Origin: Bryobacterales bacterium
GTDB lineage: Bacteria > Acidobacteriota > Terriglobia > Bryobacterales > UBA6623
NCBI GenBank assembly: GCA_022823865.1
Contig: JAJEHF010000026.1
Coordinates: forward strand, 40,359 to 104,358
Direction of reading: 5' to 3'
Length of the DNA stretch: 64,000 bases
Shown here: one piece after another, positions 55,571-64,000 of the stretch
Position numbering within the stretch: position 1 is the first letter of the stretch
Layout of the letters: each line of letters begins with the position of its first letter
Notes under the pieces: model-generated
What the model was told of the DNA's origin: nothing
Databases searched by the model: none
The model's input: only the letters and a program-made list of their open reading frames with translations
Position numbers and translations under genes: made by a program

Positions 55571-56230
55571 TCAGGCGTCTTGCTCCTCGTCGCCGCCCTC
55601 GGCAACCTGTTGGTCCTCGTCCAGCGCGGCGCGGCTCAGTGCCTCCATCTCCTTGAGGGTGGGCAGCTCGTTCAAGTCACTCAGCCCGAACTGCAAAAGG
55701 AAGTCCGGGGTGGTCTTGTAGCGCATTGGCCGACCGATGATCTTCTTGCGTCCGGCAGTAGCGATCAGCTTGTGGCTCAGCAGCGTATGGACCACACCGC
55801 TTGCATTGACCACACCTCGAATGGCTTGAATCTCCGGCAACGTCACGGGCTGGCGGTACGCCACCACCGCCAACGTCTCGAGCGCGGCCTTGGACAGGCG
55901 CAGCTTGGGCCTGACTGTCTTTACGAACGCTCTGACGGCCTCGTGGTGCTCGGCCTTGGTGGACATCCGGTAGCCGCCGCCCACCGCGCGGATCTCGATC
56001 CCCCGCAGATCTGATCGGTATGACTCGCATAGCGCACTCAAGTCGCTCTCGAGCTGCTCCTTCGGCAATCCCAAGCCCTCAGCCAGCTGATCTGCCGTCG
56101 GCGGGTCGTCGGCAGCGAAGATTACCGCTTCCAGCAGGCTGAGACGCCGCTGCCGGGAAAGCTCCTGTTCGGCTGGCTCGGCACCGCTAGGCTCCTCAGG
56201 AGCAGGAAAGGTCATGATCGCTTCAGTCAT
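55571..56230 (-). CDS. scpB: Segregation and condensation protein B
   Basis: ScpB, 219 residues, a subunit of the SMC-ScpAB complex that compacts and separates chromosomes. It has two winged-helix domains: LLEAVIFAADDPPTADQLAEGLG with SDLSALCESY, and KAALETLAVVAYRQPVTLPEIQAIRGV with LLSHKLIATAGRKKIIGRPMRYKTTPDFLLQFGL. The C-terminus is acidic. It overlaps the scpA stop by 4 bp (ATGA), the usual scpA-scpB coupling. Confidence 0.95.
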   Translation of the reverse strand: MTEAIMTFPAPEEPSGAEPAEQELSRQRRLSLLEAVIFAADDPPTADQLAEGLGLPKEQLESDLSALCESYRSDLRGIEIRAVGGGYRMSTKAEHHEAVRAFVKTVRPKLRLSKAALETLAVVAYRQPVTLPEIQAIRGVVNASGVVHTLLSHKLIATAGRKKIIGRPMRYKTTPDFLLQFGLSDLNELPTLKEMEALSRAALDEDQQVAEGGDEEQDA

Positions 56231-57099
56231 GCCGAATACTCCAGTTCGCTGTCGGAGGCGGGCAGCAACTCGCCGCTGCGGAAAGCTTGGTCGAAGTTGG
56301 CGTGCTTCCGGATCACGACTTCGCCGAATAGTTTGTTCTGGCGGATCTCGATCGCTTGGGCCTTGACCATCTCCAGCAGCGCCAGGAACGTAGCAATGAC
56401 TGCCCGCGGTGCCCGCTGGCGCAGCAGAACGTCCCGCAAACGGACCGGCTGGTCATCGCTCTGCAGGAGGTTCTTCAGGAATCGGATCCGGCTCGCCACT
56501 GAGACCGATTCTTCGGGCATCTCGACGACAGGTTGGTTCTCGAGCCGCTCCAAGACTTCGCCAAACGTCTGGACTAGGTCAAACAAGCTGACTTGCAGCT
56601 CCGTCTCGCCGTCATCGTCGGCGAGGGCATCCGCGGCCGCTGTCGTCCAGACGTTCTCTTCAATCACGCGCTTCTCGCCGAGCATTTGTGCGGCCTGCAT
56701 GAACTTCTCGCGCTCGAGCAGAAGCTTGACCAAGTCCTCGCGCGGATCTTCCGGAGCATCCTCATCCACCTTGGGTGGAGTTGGCAGCAGCATCTTGGAC
56801 TTGATGTGCACGAGCGTAGCTGCCATCAGCACGAATTCCGCATTGAGCTCGACGTTGAGCGATTCCGCCCGCCGCAGCGACTCCAAGTACTGCTCGGTCA
56901 GACTGGCGACGGGAATATCCAGAATGTCTATCCGCTGGGCCTTGATCAACTCGAGCAGCGCGTCGAGAGGCCCTTCGTACTGCTCGAGACTGACGACGAA
57001 CGTCTCTTGAGACGGAGCTTCCGCCACCAGCCGAGGCTGCAAGGCTTGGTCTTCCGAAACAGTGCCCTGCTCGTCCGGCGCTGGTTGGGTGGTCGGCAT
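56227..57099 (-). CDS. scpA: Segregation and condensation protein A
   Basis: ScpA, 290 residues, the kleisin subunit that bridges SMC heads. The N-terminal kleisin motif is FVVSLEQYEGPLDALLELIKAQRIDILDIPVASLTEQYL (read in pieces), followed by ELNAEFVLMAATLVHIKSKMLLP. The C-terminal winged helix includes VRLRDVLLRQRAPRAVIATFLALLEMVKAQAI. The first 30 residues are acidic and variable. It is followed directly by scpB. No SMC gene is nearby. Confidence 0.95.
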   Translation of the reverse strand: MPTTQPAPDEQGTVSEDQALQPRLVAEAPSQETFVVSLEQYEGPLDALLELIKAQRIDILDIPVASLTEQYLESLRRAESLNVELNAEFVLMAATLVHIKSKMLLPTPPKVDEDAPEDPREDLVKLLLEREKFMQAAQMLGEKRVIEENVWTTAAADALADDDGETELQVSLFDLVQTFGEVLERLENQPVVEMPEESVSVASRIRFLKNLLQSDDQPVRLRDVLLRQRAPRAVIATFLALLEMVKAQAIEIRQNKLFGEVVIRKHANFDQAFRSGELLPASDSELEYSA

Positions 57100-57405
57100 C
57101 GCCTACCGTAGAGGCTAAACGGATCCAAGCGCTCCGCTCAAACCCAGCGGTGCCAAGGGACGCCCTTGGCTGTCACCCCAGAACTCCACTGTATCACTCA
57201 CAGCACCGAGGCAGCGGTCGATTCCCACATCTCCGGTTAAGCGAGCCGCCGTGAGGAGTCTCCGTTATTTCGGCCGGTCGGCACGGGTTGTCGTGGCCCG
57301 GAAGCCCCCGCTAAACCATCTAACTGCAAAGACGTTTGGACTGATGGCTGAGCATCTTGTCCGGGGATCAAGGAACGCGGGGTGCCCCCAATGAAGTAGC
57401 GGATA
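57100..57405. other. Divergent intergenic region
   Basis: Just over 300 bp between the divergent scpA and GNAT genes. It must hold both promoters. No repeat, RNA gene or strong hairpin was seen; the minus-strand ORF here is a shadow. Confidence 0.4.
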
Positions 57406-57966
57406 ATGGACAACCGCAGATCATCGGGACCGGAGATGCAACTCGACCTGGGCTGTTGCGGCGTGCGGTCATTCCGCGACTCGGACGCTCCCGAACTGGC
57501 CCGGCTGGCCAACAATCGGAAAGTGTGGCTGCAATTGCGGGACAGGTTCCCGCATCCTTACACGCTCGATGACGCGCGTGCGTTCATCGCGCTTGCGCTC
57601 GGGGAAACTCCCGAGACGATGTTCGCGGTCACGGTCAACGACGCGTCGGTTGGCTCGATTGGCGTAGTCCTCCGAGACGATGTGGAGCGTTGCTCCGGGG
57701 AGGTCGGTTACTGGCTCGGCGAGCCTTACTGGGGTCGCGGTATCGCGACTCGCGCACTAGCCGGCTTCACGCGCTTTGCGTTTGCCGCCTACGGTCTGGA
57801 ACGACTGTACGCCGTGCCTTTCGCTTCGAATTCCGCGTCCTGCCGCGTGTTGCAAAAGGCTGGATACCGGCTTGAAGGCCGCATGCGCCGGAGTGCCATC
57901 AAGGCAGGCACGGTGCAGGACCAGTTCCTGTACGCCATCCTGCGGGGCGATGGAACGGCGGAATGA
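57406..57966 (+). CDS. GNAT-family N-acetyltransferase (RimJ/RimL type)
   Basis: Protein of 186 residues (ATG 57406; ATG 57436 is an alternative) that transfers an acetyl group from acetyl-CoA. It has VRSFRDSDAPELARLANN at the start, SVGSIGVVLRDDVERCSGEVGYWLGEPYWGRGIATRAL with the acetyl-CoA loop GRGIATRAL, and the RimJ/L-like end NSASCRVLQKAGYRLEGRMRRSAIKAG. The target may be a ribosomal protein N-terminus or a small molecule. It stands alone. Confidence 0.9.
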   Translation: MDNRRSSGPEMQLDLGCCGVRSFRDSDAPELARLANNRKVWLQLRDRFPHPYTLDDARAFIALALGETPETMFAVTVNDASVGSIGVVLRDDVERCSGEVGYWLGEPYWGRGIATRALAGFTRFAFAAYGLERLYAVPFASNSASCRVLQKAGYRLEGRMRRSAIKAGTVQDQFLYAILRGDGTAE

Positions 57967-58050
57967 AGCCGCTTTCGTGCTGCGTCGCTCGAGGGGGCCT
58001 GCGGCTTGCCGGCTCTTGCCCGACGACACGGCAAGATACAATCGCTTGAA

Positions 58051-59172
58051 ATGAGTCAGCATCCATCGAGACGTTCCGTGATGACTGGGGGCCTCGCCGC
58101 AGCCGCCGCGGCCGGTACGGCTATGGGCCAGGTCGCCGGGGCCCCGCGCATCGGCCTGATAGGGATCGGAAACCGCAGCCGGGCGCACTTAGCCGCATTT
58201 GAGGCGCTGGGCGGCGTTGAGGTCACAGCGCTCAGCGACGTTGAAGCCGACCGCATGCGGGCGGCAAAGACGGGCCCGGCGGCAGCCGCGGAGCTATACA
58301 CCGACTACCGCGAGCTGATTGCCGACAAACGAGTGCAGGCAGTCGTGATCACTGCTCCGAACTACCTTCACGCCGAAATGGCCATCGCCGCACTGAGGGC
58401 GGGGAAGGATGTGCTGGTGGAGAAGCCGATCGGCATCACATACCAAGAAGCCGTGCGGGTCGCCGCAGCTGCGGCCGAGACCGGTCAGATCTTGGCCGTC
58501 GGCATGCAGCGCCACTTCAATCCTGTCTACCGCAAGATCATCGAGGCCGTCCGGTCCGGCGAAATCGGCAAGCCGTACTTATTCGCCCTCAACGAGTACC
58601 GCGGCGACTGGAACCCCCGCACTTGGGGCTGGACGGACTCCCAGAGCGGCGAGACCACTCCGTGGCGACACTTGCGAGAATTGGCCGGATCCAGCCTGCT
58701 GGAGTTCTCGGTGCACTCGTACGCGTTCCTATACGAGATGATCGGCCAGCCTCTCTCCTTCTGCGCCGCCACCGGCGGAGCCATGCACTGGCCGGAGCGC
58801 ACCACAGAGGACAACATCTCTGTGATCGCAGAGTTCGGCGACGTGCGCCTGCAGCACACCTACTCTGGTTCCGCGCCGGGCGCACGATGGCAACTGACCG
58901 TGACTGGGAGCAAGGGGTCGCTGCAGTACGACTTCAGAGAGGCGACGATCCGATCGTTCGGCCAAGATGCCAAGGACTTGCGACTGTCCGAGATCGATAT
59001 GCCCAGGGGGCGGCTGGAGCAGGACATGTATCGCGACTTTTTCCGCGCCATTCGCGAGCGCTCACGGCCAGCGCTGCATGCGGACTTCGCAATAGAGGCC
59101 AGCAAACTGGCCTATGGCGCATGGATCAGCATTGACGAGCGGCGGATAGTGACCGCGGCCGACTTTGCCTAG
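58051..59172 (+). CDS. Gfo/Idh/MocA-family oxidoreductase, Tat-exported
   Basis: Protein of 373 residues from the ATG at 58051. It has a twin-arginine-like leader (SRRSVMTGGLAAAAAAGTAMG), then the NAD(P)-binding motif RIGLIGIGNRSRAHLAAF, the EKP motif DVLVEKPIGITYQEA, and VGMQRHFNPVYRKIIEAVRSGEIGKPY. Exported members of this family occur widely in Planctomycetota and Acidobacteriota and act on sugars or inositols. The substrate is not known. A sulfatase gene is convergent to it. Confidence 0.9.
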   Translation: MSQHPSRRSVMTGGLAAAAAAGTAMGQVAGAPRIGLIGIGNRSRAHLAAFEALGGVEVTALSDVEADRMRAAKTGPAAAAELYTDYRELIADKRVQAVVITAPNYLHAEMAIAALRAGKDVLVEKPIGITYQEAVRVAAAAAETGQILAVGMQRHFNPVYRKIIEAVRSGEIGKPYLFALNEYRGDWNPRTWGWTDSQSGETTPWRHLRELAGSSLLEFSVHSYAFLYEMIGQPLSFCAATGGAMHWPERTTEDNISVIAEFGDVRLQHTYSGSAPGARWQLTVTGSKGSLQYDFREATIRSFGQDAKDLRLSEIDMPRGRLEQDMYRDFFRAIRERSRPALHADFAIEASKLAYGAWISIDERRIVTAADFA

Positions 59173-59184
59173 CCGGTGCTGCAG

Positions 59185-60522
59185 TCAGCGTTCCATCCGG
59201 AAGGCTGCTGTCCAAGCGCTTAGTTCCTGCTCAAAGGCTTGCACTGTCTCAGGAACCTCATCAGAAAGATCTCGAGTCTCGCCCAGATCTTCATCTAAAT
59301 CATAGAGTTCCGATCCGTTGTTTCCGCTCTGAACTAACTTCCACTTTCCCTTGCGGACTGCCGCCTCAGAACGGATGCGCCAATACAGCGTCCTAGACGC
59401 AAGCGGCTCTTGGTCAAGCAGCAAGCGCGTCAGGCTAGTGCCGTCCAAAGGGTGAGGGCTAGCAACACCGGCGAGTTCGAGCAGCGTTGGCATGATGTCA
59501 AACGTCGCGGCGAGGTCGTGGGAAACACCCGGAGTGATCGTACCGGGCCACCAAGCGATGGCCGGCACGCGATGGCCGCCCTCGTAGACGTCGGTCTTCT
59601 GGCCCCGAAGAGGGCCGTTCTCGGAGATGTTGTGATAGCCGCCTTGGTACGTCAGGTAGCCGCCGTTGTCGGAGGTAAATATGACCAAGGTGTTATCCGC
59701 GAGACCTTGGTCCCGCAACGCCTCGAGGATGGAACCTACACTCGCATCGACAGCTTCGACCATCTTGTTGACTTGCGAAGACACGTCGAGGCTCTCCAAT
59801 TCGCCGAGTTTCGACAGATTGTGATAGTTGCCGCCTTCGACGCGGTAGCCTTTGTCGTCCGGCCCCTGCCAAGGGAAGTGGATGGCAAGATGTGCCACAT
59901 ACAGGAAGAATGGCGCGTCTCGTTGGCGCTTGATGAAGTCCACACTGTGCTGCGTGATCAGATCGACGCCATAACCCTCCTCGGGAGCGAGCTCCTGATT
60001 GTGCCACCAGTCTGGGCGACCTGACCTGTCGATGTGAGAGTGGTGATCGCCGTCGCCGCTCGCCAGCCCCCGAAAGTCGTCGAAACCCTGATCGATCGGC
60101 ATATGGGGTGGGTGGTAGCCCAAATGCCACTTTCCGTACATGCCTGAGACATAGCCTGCGCTAGCAAGTACCTCAGGTATGGTCACAGCATCTAGCGGGA
60201 GGCCGGTGTCGTAGTCCTCGACGCCAGATAGCGCGCTCTCGAAATTCCTGCCAAATCGTTGCGGGTAGAGCCCAGTTAGCAGCGATGCCCGCGTGGGCGT
60301 GCACATCGGGCCGTTGGAATGAAAGTCAGTGAACCGCAGGCCTTCTCGGGCCATGCGGTCAAGATGCGGCGTGGCATTTCGGACGCTGCCATATGCGGCG
60401 ATGTCGCCATACCCCAGGTCGTCGGCCAGTATTACGACGAAGTTGGGCCCGGCATGCTCAGGGACTGAAGAGCACGCCGACCATGCCAGAAGGGCAACGC
60501 AGGCCAGAGAGCATGACCTCAT
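59185..60522 (-). CDS. Arylsulfatase, lipoprotein-like (family S1)
   Basis: Sulfatase of 445 residues with a lipoprotein-like leader (LACVALLAWSACSS). The core is NFVVILADDLGYGDIAAYGS, the formylglycine site is MCTPTRASLLTGLYPQRFG, then GKWHLGYHPPHMPIDQGFDDF and TSDNGGYLTYQGGYHN. This is the atsA-like branch and differs from the other three sulfatases. It ends 12 bp from the convergent oxidoreductase gene. Likely membrane-anchored outside the cytoplasm and active on glycan or aryl sulfates. Confidence 0.92.
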   Translation of the reverse strand: MRSCSLACVALLAWSACSSVPEHAGPNFVVILADDLGYGDIAAYGSVRNATPHLDRMAREGLRFTDFHSNGPMCTPTRASLLTGLYPQRFGRNFESALSGVEDYDTGLPLDAVTIPEVLASAGYVSGMYGKWHLGYHPPHMPIDQGFDDFRGLASGDGDHHSHIDRSGRPDWWHNQELAPEEGYGVDLITQHSVDFIKRQRDAPFFLYVAHLAIHFPWQGPDDKGYRVEGGNYHNLSKLGELESLDVSSQVNKMVEAVDASVGSILEALRDQGLADNTLVIFTSDNGGYLTYQGGYHNISENGPLRGQKTDVYEGGHRVPAIAWWPGTITPGVSHDLAATFDIMPTLLELAGVASPHPLDGTSLTRLLLDQEPLASRTLYWRIRSEAAVRKGKWKLVQSGNNGSELYDLDEDLGETRDLSDEVPETVQAFEQELSAWTAAFRMER

Positions 60523-61043
60523 GGCCCACAGTCTATCGTTGAACTCGGTCAGGTCGACGGAAGGATCGCTCGGACCTTGAAAATCAGTCAGCCCGAGAGG
60601 GTGACCTGAGTATTCAGTAAGGGTGCTTCGCGCCCAGCCAACTATTTCGAACTGGAGAAGACTTCGCCGGCAGGTTGCTTGGAGCTTGCCAGCGATGTAG
60701 AGCTACTCGCTGGGACTCCCTCGGTGCCACCGGAGAGCGCGAAGGCATCGGCATGCACTGGATTCAAGCGGCCATTTTCTCGATTAGCTCAGGACCAAAG
60801 CGCCCCCACGGCAGAAAATCTCTGGAAGACATTGATCCAATGGATTGTTCCGGCGTCCGTATCCAAGAGTTATGCACTAACAAGAATCTGAACGTTGAGC
60901 TCTACTTCGACGCGACCTGCCTGACTTTGACGCAGAGCACGCGTGACGGTCCGTGCCGCATCTCCGAGCGTCGGCAATGTTCTGTCATCCCGCCTCAAGT
61001 TCGCCTCACCCCTGCTCGAAGCCGATTCGGAAACAAGTACCTC
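60523..61043. other. Intergenic region without a supported gene
   Basis: 520 bp upstream of the sulfatase and downstream of the OLD gene. The plus-strand ORF 60675..61112 is Cys-rich, overlaps the OLD gene antisense, and shows no domain. No helicase gene (the partner expected in a Gabija system) is present here. Confidence 0.4.
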
Positions 61044-62873
61044 CTAGGCATCTCCGTAAACCATCCGAATCGCGTCACCGATGTGCTCTGGGATGTTATC
61101 GGACGTAACTGAATCGAAGTAGTCCAAGGCGGCGAGTGCTTTTCCTTTTCGTTTGGCTTGAGTGCGGGACACTCCGCTACAGCGCTCGAAATCCGGCCGC
61201 AAGACTGCGACCGAGCCGGACTCACCTACAGTCGTCCGAATCTCAGCGTTCAATTCAAAAGTGCGTCTCTTCTCTCTCGTCTTGTCTTCGCCCCAGTCTT
61301 CGGGAATGGGGTCGGGCAACGGGTCTTCATCATGCACGACGACGAATTTGAGGCGGAAGGCCTTGGCTATGGCCACGTAGAGCGGGATGTTGTGCTTCGA
61401 ACCGCAGTCGATTACGGAAACATCCTCCGAGTGGCAACCCATTTTCTTGGCGAGATACGGGAAGGCCGATTTTTCAGTTTCGCCTTCGACGAATGCTACG
61501 CGGCGAGCGAAGAGCATCTCGCCGCGGTCCGGATTCACCCATGCGGCCATATGGAAGCGGTGTTTGCGGTCGGAATCGTCTTGGCCTTCGAACAAGTCCT
61601 CGGTGCATTGCACCAAGGTGGTGCCTTCCTCCGCAGAGGCTTTTCGAATCAGAGCTACACCTCGGTAATCATCCAAATTCACGAAATGGGTGGAATGGCT
61701 GCAAATGAGCACCTGACTGTTGTCACTGCGGGCAAGTACACGAAGGGCCGTGTCCAAAGCACGTTGTGCATGCGGGTGCAAGAAGAGCTCCGGTTCTTCT
61801 ATCGCGAAGACGACCGATTCAGACGCTTTGCGGGCTGTGGTGCCTCCCACCGCTGAAGTGGCCCCGCGCATGGCCTTCGCCCATGCTTTCATAAGGCCAA
61901 AAATCACAGCACGCTGGAGACCGTGTCCTTTGCGCTCGGCCAATGTCTTGAGGCCGTCGTCGAGATGTATGTCCGTCCCCAATTCGAAAATCTTAGAGAT
62001 GTCCGGCGGCGTCACCTCCACAGACACACGCACGCCCCATTCAGACAGTTCTTGCTCGATGGAAGACTCAAGGTCGGTAAGCTGCTTCGGGCGGTCATTG
62101 CTGTCCGGTGCCGCATTGAGAACCCCGATCAGCTTGCTGAGCTCTTCCTGAATGTGGCGGAAGCGTGGATCCGCGGAGGCCATTTCTGTGACTGCGAAGG
62201 TAAGGAGCTTTCCGAAGAGTGCCGTGCTCTTGACTTTCGACTCGTCGCTCAAATCCCGGACAGCGGGAACAAGGAAGAATTCCGGCAGGACACCTGCCGC
62301 GACGTTTTTTTGGCCGAGCAACGGGCCTTCCTCTAGGGCTTCGTGGAAAACTAAGTCTGCGCGGTGATCTCCGATGTACTGTCGTTGGGCCTCTTCGATA
62401 TGGGCTTTGCTCAGTCGTCCTGAGCTCGGGACAAGGGCGCTCAGCGGCGTTTCAAAAACTGCGTCGCGCTTTGTGTAGTTTCCTGCGTTGTCGGCTCTCA
62501 GCCATTCTTCCTCAGGTTCCGACACGTAGCCGTTGTATGCCACGACAATCTTGCCTTCATCATCAAACTTGGCTGTTTTCCGAAAGCGGAACGTGCCATC
62601 AGCGCGAACATACTTTTTCCACGTCGTACTTTCCTGCTCAGTTAGCCGATCAAATGAGACTTCCACCCACATCGTCCTGTCATCATGCCCAGCGAAGGCA
62701 AAGAGCTCGTTCTTGTCCGGCTTCACCGACGAATTGAGCGCAAAATCCAAGGCATTGATGACATTCGATTTGCCGTGGTTATTCTGGCCGAGCAGAACGA
62801 GCATGTCGCGGCACAGCAATTCGCAGTGCCGGATGCTCCGAAAGTTATGTATGGTTACAGATGCAATTTTCAC
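61044..62873 (-). CDS. OLD-family ATP-dependent nuclease
   Basis: Protein of 609 residues: an ABC-type ATPase at the N-terminus (SVTIHNFRSIRHCEL, Walker A LGQNNHGKSNVINAL), then a long helical insertion, Walker B VVFAIEEPELFLHPHAQRAL and the H-loop SHSTHFVNL. The C-terminal half is a TOPRIM nuclease (VAFVEGETEKSAFPYLA and FVVVHDEDPLPDP). OLD nucleases defend against phage or process DNA. The start is GTG at 62873, 8 bases after GGAG, and the RBS overlaps the stop of a small upstream frame. No GajB-like helicase is adjacent, so it fits the stand-alone class. Confidence 0.88.
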   Translation of the reverse strand: MKIASVTIHNFRSIRHCELLCRDMLVLLGQNNHGKSNVINALDFALNSSVKPDKNELFAFAGHDDRTMWVEVSFDRLTEQESTTWKKYVRADGTFRFRKTAKFDDEGKIVVAYNGYVSEPEEEWLRADNAGNYTKRDAVFETPLSALVPSSGRLSKAHIEEAQRQYIGDHRADLVFHEALEEGPLLGQKNVAAGVLPEFFLVPAVRDLSDESKVKSTALFGKLLTFAVTEMASADPRFRHIQEELSKLIGVLNAAPDSNDRPKQLTDLESSIEQELSEWGVRVSVEVTPPDISKIFELGTDIHLDDGLKTLAERKGHGLQRAVIFGLMKAWAKAMRGATSAVGGTTARKASESVVFAIEEPELFLHPHAQRALDTALRVLARSDNSQVLICSHSTHFVNLDDYRGVALIRKASAEEGTTLVQCTEDLFEGQDDSDRKHRFHMAAWVNPDRGEMLFARRVAFVEGETEKSAFPYLAKKMGCHSEDVSVIDCGSKHNIPLYVAIAKAFRLKFVVVHDEDPLPDPIPEDWGEDKTREKRRTFELNAEIRTTVGESGSVAVLRPDFERCSGVSRTQAKRKGKALAALDYFDSVTSDNIPEHIGDAIRMVYGDA

Positions 62874-62882
62874 TACTCTCTC

Positions 62883-63110
62883 CTACAGCAAATGCGTATT
62901 CCGTATGCCTTCGCCCGACAGAGACCCAGAACAGCCGGGAGTGGCCGCTAGTTCCCGCAAGCCCTGCAACTGGCTCAGTTCCTCCTCCGGCAGGTACATC
63001 GCCAGAACCACTTCAAGAAACCAATTTGTGATCGCTGCCCTAAGCCTAGCGTGGTTCGGGGTACTCGCACAGTCAACATAGTGCGCACGCTTGGCTTGAA
63101 CCGATACGAT
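62883..63110 (-). other. Open frame directly upstream of OLD (possible small gene or remnant)
   Basis: An open minus-strand frame of 75 codons ends with TAG at 62883, and that TAG is part of the OLD gene's RBS (TAGGAGAGAG). The translation is protein-like: RAAITNWFLEVVLAMYLPEE, then ELSQLQGLRELAATPG. Only late starts are available (GTG at 63011 or ATG at 62999), so it may be a truncated gene or the rest of one. No family is recognised. The tight spacing argues that it was co-translated with OLD. Confidence 0.35.
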
Positions 63111-63277
63111 CTAGCGCTCGGCGTGGCGCTCTCAGCGCTGCAACTGAGCAGATGCTAAGGAGCCAGAACCGCTTGATCACCTTTCCCATGGGCCAGCGCT
63201 TCACTGCTCGCTGCAACACTACCGATCACACTTACCCAACATGTGTATACTCTCGCCAGCAAGATTTAGGCGACAGA

Positions 63278-64000
63278 ATGCCAGACGAGACACAACCCAC
63301 GACACCGCAAGCGCCGCCGCCGGACCGGCTGCAGCGCATGGCAAACATCATCGGCGCCCTGATTCCCGATGCGATGACTATGGCAATCCTGCTGATGGTC
63401 GTCCTCGGCATCGGCGCACTCCTAAACGGCGACCCGTTCCTAACGGTCATGGATGCCTACTACCTGGGCCTGTGGATGCTGCTTCCGTTCACGATGCAGA
63501 TGACTCTGATCCTCGTGCTGGGTTCCGCTCTAGCTTCGACCCGCTTCTTTCGACGCATGATCCTGACGCTGTCCAAGCTCCCCGGGAGCGAAGGGCAGAC
63601 GATTGCGCTCTCGATGATCACCACCTGCTGCCTGGCGTACTGTTTCTGGGGGCTGAGCTTGGCATTGGCACCGCTAGTGGCGGTCAGCTATGCCCGCCAG
63701 TCCGAGCGCAAGGGCCATCCGGTCGACTTCCCGTTCCTGCTGTCCTGTAACGCTGCAGCCGGCGCGATCTGGCAGTTCGGCCTATCGGCCAGCGCACCCC
63801 TGCTGATGAACACGCCGGGGCACTTCCTTGAGGACGAAACTGGCCTGATGCCGCTGTCGACGACGATCTGGGCACCGGCCACGCTGATATACCTAGCGGT
63901 CTACCTGTCCTGCGTGTTCGTCCTAGCCCGCTTGCTGATGCCCAAGAAGGCTCGACCGATCTCCCTGTTCCCGGAATCCAGCAAGCTCGGCGACCAGACC
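63278..64000 (+). CDS. Short-chain fatty acid transporter-like protein (5' part)
   Basis: Open-ended ORF of 241 codons cut by the window edge, from the ATG at 63278. It has several long hydrophobic segments (MTMAILLMVVLGIGALLNG, TLILVLGSALASTRFF, MITTCCLAYCFWGLSLALAPLVAVSYAR and IYLAVYLSCVFVLARLLM). The layout and the WGLSLALAPLVAVSYAR region fit the short-chain fatty-acid transporter family (AtoE/TIGR00366). It would import or export small carboxylates such as butyrate. It was not listed correctly in the ORF track, which shows only shadow frames. Confidence 0.75.
   Translation, partial: MPDETQPTTPQAPPPDRLQRMANIIGALIPDAMTMAILLMVVLGIGALLNGDPFLTVMDAYYLGLWMLLPFTMQMTLILVLGSALASTRFFRRMILTLSKLPGSEGQTIALSMITTCCLAYCFWGLSLALAPLVAVSYARQSERKGHPVDFPFLLSCNAAAGAIWQFGLSASAPLLMNTPGHFLEDETGLMPLSTTIWAPATLIYLAVYLSCVFVLARLLMPKKARPISLFPESSKLGDQT

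Noticed and set aside
60675-61112. Plus-strand ORF of 145 codons
   Set aside because: Its 3' part lies antisense to the OLD gene, and its translation shows no recognisable motif or clear start signal.
61044-62873. Gabija system (GajA-like OLD nuclease)
   Set aside because: A GajB/UvrD-like helicase would be expected next to it and is absent on both sides within the window.
1-64000. CRISPR arrays and cas genes
   Set aside because: No regularly spaced direct repeats of 25-40 bp and no Cas-like ORFs were seen.

Overview
The window is a GC-rich stretch of bacterial chromosome. It carries secreted sulfatases, a DUF1552 protein next to a large multihaem-type DUF1587/1592/1588/1585 protein, leucine-rich-repeat proteins, many Tat or Sec leader peptides, and carbohydrate genes (GH51 arabinofuranosidase, fucose-isomerase-like protein, Gfo/Idh/MocA oxidoreductase, nucleoside hydrolase). 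This mix is typical of heterotrophic Acidobacteriota (Bryobacterales/Solibacter type), and also of Planctomycetota and Verrucomicrobiota. I favour an acidobacterium-like host, but nothing here proves it.

Layout. 0-3.4 kb: a partial lipoprotein-like gene, a small secreted protein, a deleted enoyl-CoA hydratase relic, an acyl-CoA dehydrogenase, and a HepT/MntA toxin-antitoxin pair whose toxin is frameshifted. 3.8-15.5 kb: a voltage-gated-type potassium channel, two tandem sulfatases, a dienelactone hydrolase, a YHYH protein, a fucose-isomerase-like protein, a CopG antitoxin with a truncated PIN toxin, and two LRR proteins. 15.5-25 kb: the DUF1552/DUF1592 pair, an orphan FtsX-type ABC permease, two small membrane proteins, nadC, a ketopantoate-reductase-like gene and an alpha/beta hydrolase. 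25-34 kb: a third sulfatase, an SGNH hydrolase, a frameshifted Fic gene with palindromes in its promoter, a cupin, a DUF4097 protein, a GH51 enzyme and an intact HEPN/MNT pair.

34.5-39.1 kb (minus strand) is the most unusual block. It is a tightly overlapping three-gene operon: a D-Ala-D-Ala-ligase-like ATP-grasp enzyme fused to an M20-peptidase-like domain that appears to have lost its zinc ligands, a gamma-glutamyltransferase without a signal peptide, and a small N-formylglutamate-amidohydrolase-like protein. It looks like an uncharacterised amide or peptide synthesis and processing pathway.

41-52.5 kb is a decayed defence island ending at the 3' end of the tmRNA gene ssrA (52509-52861, minus strand). 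It holds a FitAB-type toxin-antitoxin pair, an MmeI-like type IIL restriction-modification gene interrupted by an ISAzo13-family element (perfect 11-bp inverted repeats, TTA duplication; removing the IS restores the reading frame), an IS1634-family element, and a SIR2-domain defence gene split by a frameshift. The SIR2 part is visibly richer in A+T than its surroundings.

53-64 kb is mostly housekeeping: a macrodomain hydrolase, a two-subunit SMR-type transporter, an RluB-type pseudouridine synthase, scpB/scpA, a GNAT acetyltransferase, a Gfo/Idh/MocA protein, a fourth sulfatase, an OLD-family nuclease and the start of a short-chain fatty-acid transporter. Across the window, disrupted toxin and defence genes sit beside intact antitoxins. 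Two of the frameshifts lie in short G runs, so they could be real decay or assembly errors.
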